Positions 19,851-28,703 of a stretch of DNA of 64,000 bases are shown piece by piece (the first letter of the stretch is position 1; every line of letters begins with the position of its first letter). Both the position numbers and the translations under genes were made by a program. This DNA is from Kribbella sp. NBC_01245 (GTDB lineage: Bacteria > Actinomycetota > Actinomycetes > Propionibacteriales > Kribbellaceae): the NCBI RefSeq assembly GCF_036226525.1, contig NZ_CP108487.1:4092001-4156000 (forward strand). Direction: 5' to 3'. The notes under the pieces were generated by a model. It made no database searches. It worked only from the letters and a program-made list of their open reading frames with translations, and had not been told where the DNA came from.

Positions 19851-20016
19851 GGGAGCCTCACTCCAAATCGGTGGCGGAGAGCGATCAGTGGGCGACTGAC
19901 CGCAACTACCGATTGATAGCAAAACTTCACGAAATCCACACCAGCTCGGGAAAAAACCAGGGTTATCCCGCACCCACGCCAACCCGCCCGGCGAGACTTA
20001 TGGGGTCCCCCGAGGT

Positions 20017-20970
20017 TTACACGTCGTCCCAGGCCATTGAGCTCATTCGCCAGCCGGCCGGCGTACGGACGTATTGGGTGGTCTTGCGGCCGGCGCCCTC
20101 GAACCACTCGCCGTCGAGGAAGCCGGACTTGCGGTATTCGCTGAACCGGTGCGCGATCGACTCGAAGATCTCGGTTCGCTCGGCGACTTCCCATTCGGAG
20201 AACTCCGTCAGCGTGCCATCGGTGAGCATCTTCGCCCGCGGCTCGATGAACGCGTCGAGGTCGTAGATCACAGGCTCGTCCCCGACGTTGCTGATGATCA
20301 TCCCTCGCGGAATGAACGTCTCCCGGATGACGTCGACGTTCGGCCGACTGCCACCGGTGTTGGTGAACGCGCCGAGGAACGTGCGCATCAGGTGGTCGAG
20401 CTCGGCCTTGACGCTAACCACGGGCGTCTCAGGAGACCATTCCTCGGCCAGGAGCGACCAGATCTCGCTGTCCTGCCGCACACCCCGGTACGGATAGCGC
20501 TGCCGCAGTACGCCGTCGCGAGTCATTCCGAGCCGGCGCGCGACCTCGATGCTGCGAGTGTTGCCGGACGCGACCGACCACTCGATCCGGCTCATCCCGC
20601 GCTCCCCGAAGGCCCAGTCGATCAACGCCCGGCATGCCCGCGTCACCAGCCCTCGGCCTTCGCCGGCGACCTCCAGCCAGCAGCCGATCTCGCACACGCC
20701 GGTGGCGGCGTCGAAACGCGTGAACATGACGCCGCCGACCAGCGTGCCGTCCAGCCAGATGCCGTAGATCCGGGCGTCGTCCTTGGCCTGTTTGTCGGCG
20801 TACCGCTGAAGGACCTCGGTGGCGGTGGCGAGGTCGGTGCTGAGCGACGCCCACGGAATCCACGGGTCCACGGAAGGCCGGGCGCGGTCGATATGAGCGA
20901 GGAATTCCTGCGCCTGCCAGGGCTCCAGGGGACGGAGTTGAGCATCGACGCCGAGCGGGAGTGTGAACAC
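20017..20970 (-). CDS. GNAT acetyltransferase fused to an NTF2-like domain
   Basis: 317 residues. Residues 1 to about 180 are a RimJ/RimL-like GNAT with the acetyl-CoA loop EGRGLVTRACRAL and the conserved NTRSIEVARRLGM helix. About 195-317 form a SnoaL/NTF2-like domain (LDHLMRTFLGAFTN, a central beta sheet, TPAGWRMSSMAWDD at the end). These two folds are usually separate proteins. The GTG start at 20970 has GAGG five bases upstream; an ATG 24 bases earlier is inside a likely operator. It is divergent from a TetR gene that probably controls it. Confidence 0.72.
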   Translation of the reverse strand: MFTLPLGVDAQLRPLEPWQAQEFLAHIDRARPSVDPWIPWASLSTDLATATEVLQRYADKQAKDDARIYGIWLDGTLVGGVMFTRFDAATGVCEIGCWLEVAGEGRGLVTRACRALIDWAFGERGMSRIEWSVASGNTRSIEVARRLGMTRDGVLRQRYPYRGVRQDSEIWSLLAEEWSPETPVVSVKAELDHLMRTFLGAFTNTGGSRPNVDVIRETFIPRGMIISNVGDEPVIYDLDAFIEPRAKMLTDGTLTEFSEWEVAERTEIFESIAHRFSEYRKSGFLDGEWFEGAGRKTTQYVRTPAGWRMSSMAWDDV

Positions 20971-20987
20971 AGAAGCCTCATTCCGTG

Positions 20988-21017
20988 GGTACATAACAAG
21001 CGTTCGGTATGTACCGT
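20988..21017. promoter_or_regulatory. Palindromic operator over a TetR promoter
   Basis: GGTACATA (20988-20995) and TATGTACC (21008-21015) are perfect inverted arms around a 12-base centre that is itself partly symmetric. The right arm overlaps TACCGT (21012-21017), the likely -10 box six bases before the TetR ATG at 21024. The site is between divergent TetR and GNAT-NTF2 genes, so autorepression and control of both is likely. Confidence 0.55.
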
Positions 21018-21023
21018 AGCAGC

Positions 21024-21626
21024 ATGCCCCCAGCACCAGGAGATCGCGAAGCCCGCCGCAAGGACGTATCGCAGGCGGTGTGGCAAGTGCTTGCGGACAA
21101 GGGATTCGGCGGGCTGACCCTGCGCTCGGTCGCCGCCGCGATGAGCGTCTCGACCGGGATGCTCATGCACTACTTCCCGACCAAGCGGGCCTTGATCGCG
21201 CATGCCCTGGATCTGCTGGAGAAGCGCACCGCGGAACGTCCCCGCCGCGAGCGTCCGACCGCGGGCCTTGCTGCCGTACGGGCCATGCTGCTGGACATCC
21301 TGCCGCTCACCCTGGACGACACCGCCCGCAATCGCATCTGGGTCAGCTCCTGGGATCTGGCCCTCGCCGACGGCGGGCTCGCGGCGGACCAGGCCGATCG
21401 CTACACCCGGTTGCGCGCCACGATCCGCCCGCACTTCGAAGACGCCCGCCGCCTCGGCGAGTTGCCCCAAGCCGCCGACCCGGAACAACTCGCCGCCACC
21501 GCGGTCGCGTTCACCCACGGACTCGTCGTACAGGCCCTCTTCGACCCTGCCCGCTTTCCCGAGGACGTACAGACCGCGATGGTCGACGACTTCCTGGCCG
21601 GGGTTAGGCGTGTGCGTAGACGCTGA
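21024..21626 (+). CDS. TetR family transcriptional regulator
   Basis: 200 residues. The N-terminal HTH reads FGGLTLRSVAAAMSVSTGMLMHYFPTK in part: the recognition helix is SVSTGMLMHYF, at about residues 40-50. The C-terminal ligand domain (about 60-200) resembles the TetR_C_6/BetI-like type. ATG at 21024 is six bases after TACCGT, giving a leaderless mRNA; an in-frame ATG at 21009 lies in the operator. It is divergent from the GNAT-NTF2 gene. Its 3' end overlaps the convergent fucosidase gene by 23 bases. Ligand unknown. Confidence 0.85.
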   Translation: MPPAPGDREARRKDVSQAVWQVLADKGFGGLTLRSVAAAMSVSTGMLMHYFPTKRALIAHALDLLEKRTAERPRRERPTAGLAAVRAMLLDILPLTLDDTARNRIWVSSWDLALADGGLAADQADRYTRLRATIRPHFEDARRLGELPQAADPEQLAATAVAFTHGLVVQALFDPARFPEDVQTAMVDDFLAGVRRVRRR

Positions 21627-23499
21627 CCTCGGCGAGTGACAGCGGGCCGTTCTGGTTCTCGAGCTGGATCCGGACGTACCGTCCGGTGGCGCCGCCGAAG
21701 TTGATCGTGCTCGGCGTTCCGCCTTCGCCGGCGTGACGCTTGGCCGTGACTCCGGGGCCGGTGCGGGCGGTGGCCAGGTCCTGGGCGGCGATGGGGTTGT
21801 CGGAGACGATCACCCAGAAGTCGGTCAACCGGAACTCGAAGCCTCCGGTGCGGTTGTAGACCTCCACGTCGCCGATGGCGGCCGAGGCGCCGAGGTCGAC
21901 TTGCCACCAGGCCTCCGTGGCGTCGACCGCGGTGTGGGTGACGGAGTTGTGGTTGTAGTCGCCGTCGGTGTTCCCATCAACGGCGCGGGCCGCGTCGCCG
22001 CCGTAGTCGGTGGAGATCTGGGTGGCCGGTTTGCGCAGCGCGAGGTTTCCGGGTCGCACCGGCTGGGTGATCGCGTCGGGGATCACGTACTCGTGCGACA
22101 GCGGATCGGTGTACGTCAGATGGATCAGCTCCACCGGGCCCGCGGAGGTATCGAGCCCGGTCAGGTTGAGCTCGGCACGCCCATTGCCGTCCAGAGTGAA
22201 GGGGACGGAGCTGCCCTTCGTCGTCTTCGCGGCGCGCAGTTTGTTGTTCAGATTCGGCAATGTGACCTTCTGGCTCGCTGATCGCGAGAAGAGGAACAGG
22301 TTCATCGTGCGGTCCTTGAAGGTCGTCGCCGCGAAGCTGCTCGGCGGGACCGGTCCGCCACGGGTGCCGTAGATCGCACCCCCGTAGGTCTTCACCCATT
22401 GCCCGACCTCGGCCAGCCTGTCCCGTTGCGGCTTGTCCACCTCCCCTGACGGCTTGGGTCCCACGTTGAAGAGCAGGTTGCCGTCCCCGGTCGCGGTCGC
22501 GATCAGCGTCTTGATGATCGTCGCGGGCGACTTCAGTACGTCGTTCTCACGCCAGGACCACTGCTGCCCGATGGTGATGCACGACTCCCACGCCCGCGAC
22601 ACATCGAACGACCCGATCCGTTGCTCAGGCGTGTAGTAGTCGCCGTTCAACGTGGGCCTCGGTTCGGCCCAGTTGAGTGCGTAGCCACGGTTGTTGATGA
22701 GCAGTTCGGGCTGCAGGTTTCGTGGGACCGAGTGGAAGGTCGGCGGCCGGTAGACGTCGAGCGGCGCCGGCATGATGCCGTCGTACCAAAGGAAGGAGAT
22801 CTTCCCGTAGTTGCGCATCAGCTGGTTCAGGTGGTCCATCATGTACGGGTAGTAGTCCTCGTACTTGCCGGCGACGACCTTCGGATGCGTCCAGTCCCAG
22901 CCGGAGTAGTAGAGGCCCAACTCGAGACCGCGTGAGCGGCACGCCTGCGCGACCTCCATGGTCAGATCCCGGCCCGACTTTCCCAGCGGGGTGGCGGCGA
23001 AGTCCGGGTAGAACGAGTCAGCGAAGTTCCGGGCCCGGAACATGGGAAAGCCGTCGTGGTGCTTGCTGGTCAGCACCAGGTACTTCATGCCCGCTGAGAC
23101 GGCGACGTCGGCCAGGCCCTCGGCCCAGCCCACCGCCGGCAGGAACGACTTGTACGCCACGTCGTAGACCGGGTCCGAGGTCGCGTTCGGATCGTTGTAC
23201 GGCGCACCGTCATCCGGCCGGCCGGGTCGGTATGCGCGCCGGCCCCAGCCGGTCTCGCGCTGGGTCAGGCTGGCCGGCCCGAAATGGACGAAGAGGCCGA
23301 AGCGCAGTCTCGACAGCGCCAGCTGCGCGTCCAGCCGCTGGCCGGTGCCGTCCAGGACGGCCTGGGTGGTCGCGATCGGCGCGGCGTGGGCTGCGCCGGC
23401 CGTCGAACCGAGCAACGTGGCTGCGGCTCCGACAGCCGGCGCACCGAGAACGATCGAACGGCGCCGAGGGCGAGGGGCGGATGAGTCGGGCGTCGGCAT
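21604..23499 (-). CDS. Tat-exported GH29 alpha-L-fucosidase with F5/8C domain
   Basis: 631 residues. A twin-arginine signal (PRPRRRSIVLGAP) starts the protein. The GH29 barrel covers about 60-390: RFGLFVHFG, KYLVLTSKHHDGFPMF, and nucleophile Asp240 in FLWYDG. A linker beta domain follows, and about 490-631 form an F5/8 type C (CBM32-like) carbohydrate-binding domain beginning NLALRKPATQ and ending PLSLAEVSVYA. It should remove alpha-L-fucose from glycans outside the cell. The ATG has GGAAAGG upstream. It is divergent from a GntR-type regulator that is a good candidate controller. Confidence 0.88.
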   Translation of the reverse strand: MPTPDSSAPRPRRRSIVLGAPAVGAAATLLGSTAGAAHAAPIATTQAVLDGTGQRLDAQLALSRLRFGLFVHFGPASLTQRETGWGRRAYRPGRPDDGAPYNDPNATSDPVYDVAYKSFLPAVGWAEGLADVAVSAGMKYLVLTSKHHDGFPMFRARNFADSFYPDFAATPLGKSGRDLTMEVAQACRSRGLELGLYYSGWDWTHPKVVAGKYEDYYPYMMDHLNQLMRNYGKISFLWYDGIMPAPLDVYRPPTFHSVPRNLQPELLINNRGYALNWAEPRPTLNGDYYTPEQRIGSFDVSRAWESCITIGQQWSWRENDVLKSPATIIKTLIATATGDGNLLFNVGPKPSGEVDKPQRDRLAEVGQWVKTYGGAIYGTRGGPVPPSSFAATTFKDRTMNLFLFSRSASQKVTLPNLNNKLRAAKTTKGSSVPFTLDGNGRAELNLTGLDTSAGPVELIHLTYTDPLSHEYVIPDAITQPVRPGNLALRKPATQISTDYGGDAARAVDGNTDGDYNHNSVTHTAVDATEAWWQVDLGASAAIGDVEVYNRTGGFEFRLTDFWVIVSDNPIAAQDLATARTGPGVTAKRHAGEGGTPSTINFGGATGRYVRIQLENQNGPLSLAEVSVYAHA

Positions 23500-23635
23500 A
23501 GGTACGGCCTTTCCAATCGTCGGATGCGGAGGTCCTCGTGGATCGGATACGATATTGGAAGCTGACTGGCCGGGTGTCAATGGCGCAAGACACACCACTA
23601 GGGTTGGGCCCAGGCGGAGCGGGAGGAGGAATTCG

Positions 23636-24349
23636 GTGGGCGATGACCAGCAGCGCGTCAGTCCAGGGCAGACACCCAAGTTGCAGCCCGCGCCGCGGCT
23701 GATGCTGCGCGAGAGCGTGTACGAGTCGGTCAAGCGCCTGCTGATGGACCACGACTTGGAGCCCGGCACGCGACTGTCGATCGACGGCCTGTCCCGGGAC
23801 CTGCAGGTCTCGCCGACGCCGGTGCGCGAAGCGCTGTTCCGCTGCGAAGCCGAGGGCTTGGTGGTCCGGCGGCCGAACGCGGGCTACTTGGTCGCGCCGC
23901 TACTCGGGCGCCAGGCCCTTCTCGATCTGTACGACATCCGGCTGTTGCTCGAGCCCGCGGCCGCCGCCCGTGCCGCTCTCAACGCGTCGGACCGCGACCG
24001 CCAGGACATCGACGACGCCATCGAGGCGATGACGCCGGCCGTCTACGGCGACAGCTATCAGGCGTACCGCGACTTCGCCGAGGAGGACGCGAAGCTGCAC
24101 CGCACGATCGCGAGCGCGAGCGGCAATCCGCTCATCGCCGAAACGCTGGACCGGCTACGCGCCCACGTCCACTCGTACCGGCTCTACTTCCGGCACGGCA
24201 TCGCCGACGTCACGGCCACCGAACACCAGGCGATCCGGGACACGATCCTCGACCACGACCCGGCCGCCGCCGAACAGGCCATGCGAACCCACCTTGAGAA
24301 CTCCCGAATCCGCCTACTCAACGCCTACGACCAGGCCGAGGAGGTTTAG
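23636..24349 (+). CDS. GntR family regulator (FCD subfamily)
   Basis: 237 residues. The winged HTH is at about 20-90 (LREPV-like LRESVYESVKRLL, VSPTPVREALFRCEAEGLV), and an all-helical FCD ligand domain follows, with metal-ligand-type residues in DAKLHRTIA and HQAIRDTILDHD. FCD regulators sense small acids, often via a bound metal. The GTG start has GGGAGGAGG seven bases upstream. It is divergent from the fucosidase gene (136-base gap, 23500-23635, no gene and no clear operator). It shares its stop bases with the convergent TetR gene. Confidence 0.87.
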   Translation: MGDDQQRVSPGQTPKLQPAPRLMLRESVYESVKRLLMDHDLEPGTRLSIDGLSRDLQVSPTPVREALFRCEAEGLVVRRPNAGYLVAPLLGRQALLDLYDIRLLLEPAAAARAALNASDRDRQDIDDAIEAMTPAVYGDSYQAYRDFAEEDAKLHRTIASASGNPLIAETLDRLRAHVHSYRLYFRHGIADVTATEHQAIRDTILDHDPAAAEQAMRTHLENSRIRLLNAYDQAEEV

Positions 24350-24918
24350 CCGGACAGCCCGGCCATGGTGACCGCGACGAGGCGACTGACCGCAGCTTCC
24401 GAGGCCAGGTCGCCGGCCGCGGAGAGGGCGTGAACGCAGTAACTCGCAAGCTCATCCGGCGCCAGATCGCGCCGCACATCGCCGTTCGAGGCCGCCGCGG
24501 CGATGAGTTCCTGAAAGTGAGCGATCAGCCGCTGCTGGGCATGATCGACCCGCCCGTCCCGATGCAAGAGAGCTGCGAGCTCGTCGGATCCATGCCGTTT
24601 GCGGCGGTGGCAAATGAGGGCGTAGCGCGTCAGCACGGCTTGAAGCCGTTGCGCCGGGTCACCGGCCTGATCACCCAGCTGGAGCAGCTGCTCGAGATGA
24701 CTGGAGACGTGTTGATCGTGGTAGGCGACCAAGATCGCTTCGACGTCAGGGAAGTACTTGTAGAGCGTGGCGCGCCCAACCCCCGCGCTCTCGGCAACCT
24801 GGGTCATCGTCACCGACAGCGGGCCGCGCTCAGCCACCAGCGCCCAGGTCGCCTCCATGATCGCCTCCCGCACGGTGCGCCGATGCGCGTCGACCGTCTC
24901 ACTCCATAGCTTGGGCAC
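24346..24918 (-). CDS. TetR family transcriptional regulator
   Basis: 190 residues. The HTH spans about 20-60, with VTMTQVAESAGVGRATLYKYF as its core (recognition part GVGRATLYKYF). A helical C-terminal ligand domain follows. The GTG at 24918 is chosen because TATGCT (24930-24925) lies six bases upstream, the leaderless layout used by many genes here; a GTG at 24972 is in frame but lies in a probable operator. Divergent from two small membrane-protein genes, which are its likely targets. Its stop overlaps that of the GntR gene by four bases. Confidence 0.82.
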   Translation of the reverse strand: MPKLWSETVDAHRRTVREAIMEATWALVAERGPLSVTMTQVAESAGVGRATLYKYFPDVEAILVAYHDQHVSSHLEQLLQLGDQAGDPAQRLQAVLTRYALICHRRKRHGSDELAALLHRDGRVDHAQQRLIAHFQELIAAAASNGDVRRDLAPDELASYCVHALSAAGDLASEAAVSRLVAVTMAGLSG

Positions 24919-24966
24919 GCTCGAAGCATACGCGTTGACGCTACTCGGACGAACCGTCTGTGCTAT

Positions 24967-24979
24967 AGACACTGTGTAT
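24967..24979. promoter_or_regulatory. Possible TetR operator
   Basis: ACACTGTGT (24969-24977) is a perfect nine-base palindrome with AT flanks, reading AGACACTGTGTAT overall. It lies in the gap between the TetR gene and the small membrane-protein pair. Size and place suit a TetR operator, but the symmetry is short. Confidence 0.35.
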
Positions 24980-25025
24980 CGAAAAATGGTCTGATGGGAC
25001 CTCGCGAAGTCTCTGGAGGCCCCTC

Positions 25026-25262
25026 ATGGCAAACCGTCCCGGCCCCGCAGATGCCGATTCGGGCCACGGCCCCAGCAGCGGTCCGCCACGGATGCCTCGC
25101 TGGGTGAAGCTGTCCGCGCTTGTCGTCGCGATCATCCTGCTGCTGGTCGTGATCGCGATGCTCACCGGCGTCGGGGGCGACCACGGCCCGGGCCGGCACA
25201 CCGGCAGCGGATCGCCAACCAGTGCGGCTGCCCCGACGCTGGGCCACCCGGCCGGCGGCTGA
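25026..25262 (+). CDS. Small single-pass membrane protein
   Basis: 78 residues: a proline/glycine-rich N-terminus, one strong membrane helix at about 27-46 (VKLSALVVAIILLLVVIAML), and a histidine/glycine-rich tail. TCTGGAGG is upstream of the ATG. It ends two bases before the next gene, with which it must be co-transcribed; a TetR gene is divergent. I do not recognise a function. The order (small one-helix protein, then a four-helix DUF2269-like protein) suggests a small membrane complex. Confidence 0.65.
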   Translation: MANRPGPADADSGHGPSSGPPRMPRWVKLSALVVAIILLLVVIAMLTGVGGDHGPGRHTGSGSPTSAAAPTLGHPAGG

Positions 25263-25264
25263 CA

Positions 25265-25765
25265 GTGAGCTTGCCGCCGCGCCTGCGCAAGACCGTACTG
25301 ACGCTGCACATCAGCACCTCGGTCGGCTGGTTAGGCGCCGTACTCGCCTATCTCGCCCTGGACATCACGGCCGTCACCAGCAACGACCCGCAGACAGCAC
25401 GAGGCGCGTACGTCGCGATGAGCCTGATCGTCGTGTACGTCATCGCACCGCTGGCCATCGCGTCCGTGATCATCGGAACCGTGAACGCGCTCGGCACCTC
25501 TTGGGGATTACTGCGCCACTACTGGGTGCTGGTGAAGCTCCTGCTCACCATCTTCGCCGCCGGCATCCTCCTGGCCGAAGTCCCGACCGTCACCCACCTG
25601 GGCCGAGCGGCCGCAACTGCTGCCGACCCACGCGTGTTGCCGGGAACCCTGCTCCACTCGATAGGCGGCCTGACCGTCCTGCTCCTCACGGTCATCCTCT
25701 CGGTCTTCAAGCCTCCCGGCATAACGCCCTACGGCTGGCGCACCCAGTCGGCCCGGCAGCGCTAG
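25265..25765 (+). CDS. Four-helix integral membrane protein (DUF2269-like)
   Basis: 166 residues with four predicted membrane helices at about 10-28, 50-70, 80-100 and 120-145. The first helix carries LHISTSVGWLGAV, and His residues occur at the starts of helices (LHIS, RHYW, LLHSIGG), as in heme-binding CopD/DUF2269-like proteins. It begins with GTG right after the preceding stop. A redox or heme role is possible but not shown. Divergent TetR regulation is likely. Confidence 0.65.
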   Translation: MSLPPRLRKTVLTLHISTSVGWLGAVLAYLALDITAVTSNDPQTARGAYVAMSLIVVYVIAPLAIASVIIGTVNALGTSWGLLRHYWVLVKLLLTIFAAGILLAEVPTVTHLGRAAATAADPRVLPGTLLHSIGGLTVLLLTVILSVFKPPGITPYGWRTQSARQR

Positions 25766-25943
25766 CAGAGGTGGGATCGGCAGGCCCAGGCCTGTTGAGC
25801 GGTTGTGGCGGTTTTTGATCGAGTGCGTTCGAACTCTTGCTGCCGCCATCGGCCGCGGACGAGGCTCGTCTCCTCCGCATCGCGATCAGAGGACCCGCCA
25901 GAGCCGGTCGGATGCGAACCGTCGAATCGTGGGAGGCACGAGC

Positions 25944-28703
25944 ATGGTGGTCAACCCCCGGTGGCGCCGGGCAATATCCATGGCGCTGATCGTCACCTCC
26001 GTTTGGGCCACCGCGCCCTCCTTCGCCATCTCGGTCAGCGAGCCGACGAGTCCCGCGAAAGGGCTTCCAGAGCTGTCGTTCGGCGACAACGCCACCGCCT
26101 GGAAGGACATCGTCGTCGACGGCGACGATGTGCAGCGAGATGCAGGCGGGGACGCCTACAACGTTTTCGGTGGCTTCGGTTCCGTCTCCTGCAACAACAC
26201 GTCGCGGCTGTTGCTCGACTATCGCGAGGAGAACCCGGCGGCCTACTGGAAGATCCTCAACCTCCTGTTCAACCGGCGCACCGGCGCGGGGCTGAACCAC
26301 ATGAAGGTCGAGCTCGGCTCGGACACCAACACCTCCTCAGGCGCTGAGCCTGCGACAAAGCGCAGTGCGGACGAACCGGCAGACGTCCTTCGTGGCGCCG
26401 GCTTCCGGCTCATCGCGGACGCGAAGACGATCAACCCGCACCTCAAGGTCGAAGCGCTGCGCTGGGGCGAGCCGTCCTGGACCGGTAACCGGCCGGCCGA
26501 CCGGTACCGCTGGTACAAGGAGACGATCGACGCCGCGTACGACGCGTACGGCATCAAGTTCGACTACATCAGCCCGTCGCAGAACGAAGTGAACATGAAC
26601 CACCTCTCCTCGGAGCTCGGCTGGGTGGTCGACTTCGCGAAGCGGCTACAGGCGGACGCCCGGGCCGGCGACGCGCGATACGACTACTCCAAGATCAAAG
26701 TCGTCGCGATGGACTCCTACCGCAACGGCGAAACGGTCTCCCAGGCAATCCTGAACAGCCCCGAGGCACTCAGCCAGGTCGATGCCATCGGCATCCATTA
26801 CACGATCGGGGGTGGGCCGCACCTCACCAGGCTCAACAAGGAGTACGGGAAAGAGATCATCTACTCCGAGGGCGTCGCGCCGATGATCGACCCGGAGTAC
26901 CGAATCAACGCCCAACCGGAGCGTGGCGGGATCGGCGGAACGGTCGGCGCGGTCGATATCGCCGACCGATTCATCAACGCCTACCGGTGGTCCGGCTCCG
27001 GTGACAACCCGGCGCACATGACCTCCTTCCTCTTTCAGCCGGCCGTGAGCGCCCTCTATGAGGGATCGTCGTACTCCCCCAAGCATCTGATCCGGGCCTC
27101 GGACCCGTGGTCCGGCTACTACGAGGGCGGGGTCGGGATCACGCTGGTACGGCATTTCATGCAGTTCATCGGCCAAGGGTGGGAGTACATCGAGGGCGCC
27201 AGTTACGGCGACGGAACGTTCGCCGACGGCGGCACCGCGGTCGACTCGAGTACCCGAACGCACCTGACACTGCGCGAGCCGGCCAAGCCGGCCGACGCTA
27301 AGGCCGACCGCACCGACTTCGCCCAGGTCCACGCCAACAACACCAGCAAGGCCCGGTACTTCGAGGTCAAGGTGACCGATCTCGGCACCACGTCGAGGAC
27401 GCCCCTCTACCTGTGGCAGACCAAGGGACCGGACGACGCCGCCAAGCAACCCGTCGACGTGAACCACTTCAAGAACATCGGCTACGTCACGCCGGTGCGC
27501 TCGGAGACCGGCGACGACGGCAGCAAGTACTTCGTGTATCGCATCAAGGTCGAGCCGTACTCGCTGCTCACCATGTCGTCACAACCCCGCGGGATCCACC
27601 AGTCGGCCAAGGAATACACCAGTGGTGAGTACGCGCCGAGCGCCGAGAATTCACCGCTTGCGCTCCCGTATGCCGATGACTTCGAGTACGCCGGCTACGC
27701 CACCGAGAACGTCAACGGCGTCGACATGACCTACCTGGAGCGGCGAGGAGGCACACCGCGCTACACGGCCGACCAGAACGGCGCCTTCGAGGTGGTCGAC
27801 TCCGGCGACGGCAGCCGGAACCACGTCCTCCAGCAACGCATCCACGCCGACAACCGCGGCTACACCTGGAACCCCTGGGGCGACGGGTCCATGAACCAGC
27901 TCTCGACGGCGGCACCGGCGACGATCCTGGGCGACCACACCTGGGCGAACTACCGCGCGTCGGTCGATGTGCGCTTCGACCCGTTGGTCCGGAACCCCAA
28001 CCTTCCCAACTTCGCCGGGCTGGGTGTGCGGCACGTGGTCACCCAGGGATCGGATCTCGCCACCTACGCCTTGCGCCTGTCCCCCGCCGGCGAATGGCAA
28101 CTGCGCAAGCTCGATAAGGTCGTCGCCTCGGGCAGCATCGCGGGCTTCGACCCGGATGCCTGGCACCGCATCTCGCTGGAGGCGAAGGAGAACCAGATCA
28201 CCCCGGCGGTGGATGGTTCCGAGCTGACGACCTGGACCGACTCGGCCCCGAACACGGTCATGGCCGGTCGTCTCGCACTGACTTCCGGCTACTACCAGAA
28301 CAGCTGGGACAATCTCTCGGTCGTACCGGTCGAGGGGCATGCGTGGCGTTCGGACAAGCTGGACGACACTTCTCCCGGCCTCGCCTACACCGGTGCGGCG
28401 CAGTTCCAGCAAGTGGGTTTCGCTAACTACAACCGAACGCTGCACGTCCTCAGCGCAGGTGCGTCGTTGACGGTGCCGTTCCGCGGTACGGGGCTCAACA
28501 TCTTCGGAGCGACCGCACCGGCCACCCTCGACGTGTCCGTCGACGGCGCACCCGCCCAGCGAGTCACGGTCGGAGCCACCGGCACCCGCCAGACGTCACA
28601 TTGGCTGCGTGGACTCAAGGCTGCCGACCCCCACACCCTGTCAGTCACAGTCGTGTCGGGCGCGTTCACCGTCGACGGCATCGACATCCTGGAAGGCGTT
28701 TAG
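25944..28703 (+). CDS. Exported GH59-like galactocerebrosidase-type hydrolase
   Basis: 919 residues. A signal peptide lies at about 1-29. The barrel matches family GH59: GGFGSVSCNNTSRLLLDY, KVELGSDTNTSSGAEP, ALRWGEPSWTG. The likely acid/base is Glu215 in PSQNEVNMN and the likely nucleophile Glu309 in IIYSEGVAP, at the positions of the two catalytic Glu of animal GALC. C-terminal beta domains (about 560-800 and 800-919) look like the family's lectin/beta-sandwich parts. It should release galactose from galactosides outside the cell. GGGAGG is upstream of the ATG. Confidence 0.8.
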   Translation: MVVNPRWRRAISMALIVTSVWATAPSFAISVSEPTSPAKGLPELSFGDNATAWKDIVVDGDDVQRDAGGDAYNVFGGFGSVSCNNTSRLLLDYREENPAAYWKILNLLFNRRTGAGLNHMKVELGSDTNTSSGAEPATKRSADEPADVLRGAGFRLIADAKTINPHLKVEALRWGEPSWTGNRPADRYRWYKETIDAAYDAYGIKFDYISPSQNEVNMNHLSSELGWVVDFAKRLQADARAGDARYDYSKIKVVAMDSYRNGETVSQAILNSPEALSQVDAIGIHYTIGGGPHLTRLNKEYGKEIIYSEGVAPMIDPEYRINAQPERGGIGGTVGAVDIADRFINAYRWSGSGDNPAHMTSFLFQPAVSALYEGSSYSPKHLIRASDPWSGYYEGGVGITLVRHFMQFIGQGWEYIEGASYGDGTFADGGTAVDSSTRTHLTLREPAKPADAKADRTDFAQVHANNTSKARYFEVKVTDLGTTSRTPLYLWQTKGPDDAAKQPVDVNHFKNIGYVTPVRSETGDDGSKYFVYRIKVEPYSLLTMSSQPRGIHQSAKEYTSGEYAPSAENSPLALPYADDFEYAGYATENVNGVDMTYLERRGGTPRYTADQNGAFEVVDSGDGSRNHVLQQRIHADNRGYTWNPWGDGSMNQLSTAAPATILGDHTWANYRASVDVRFDPLVRNPNLPNFAGLGVRHVVTQGSDLATYALRLSPAGEWQLRKLDKVVASGSIAGFDPDAWHRISLEAKENQITPAVDGSELTTWTDSAPNTVMAGRLALTSGYYQNSWDNLSVVPVEGHAWRSDKLDDTSPGLAYTGAAQFQQVGFANYNRTLHVLSAGASLTVPFRGTGLNIFGATAPATLDVSVDGAPAQRVTVGATGTRQTSHWLRGLKAADPHTLSVTVVSGAFTVDGIDILEGV

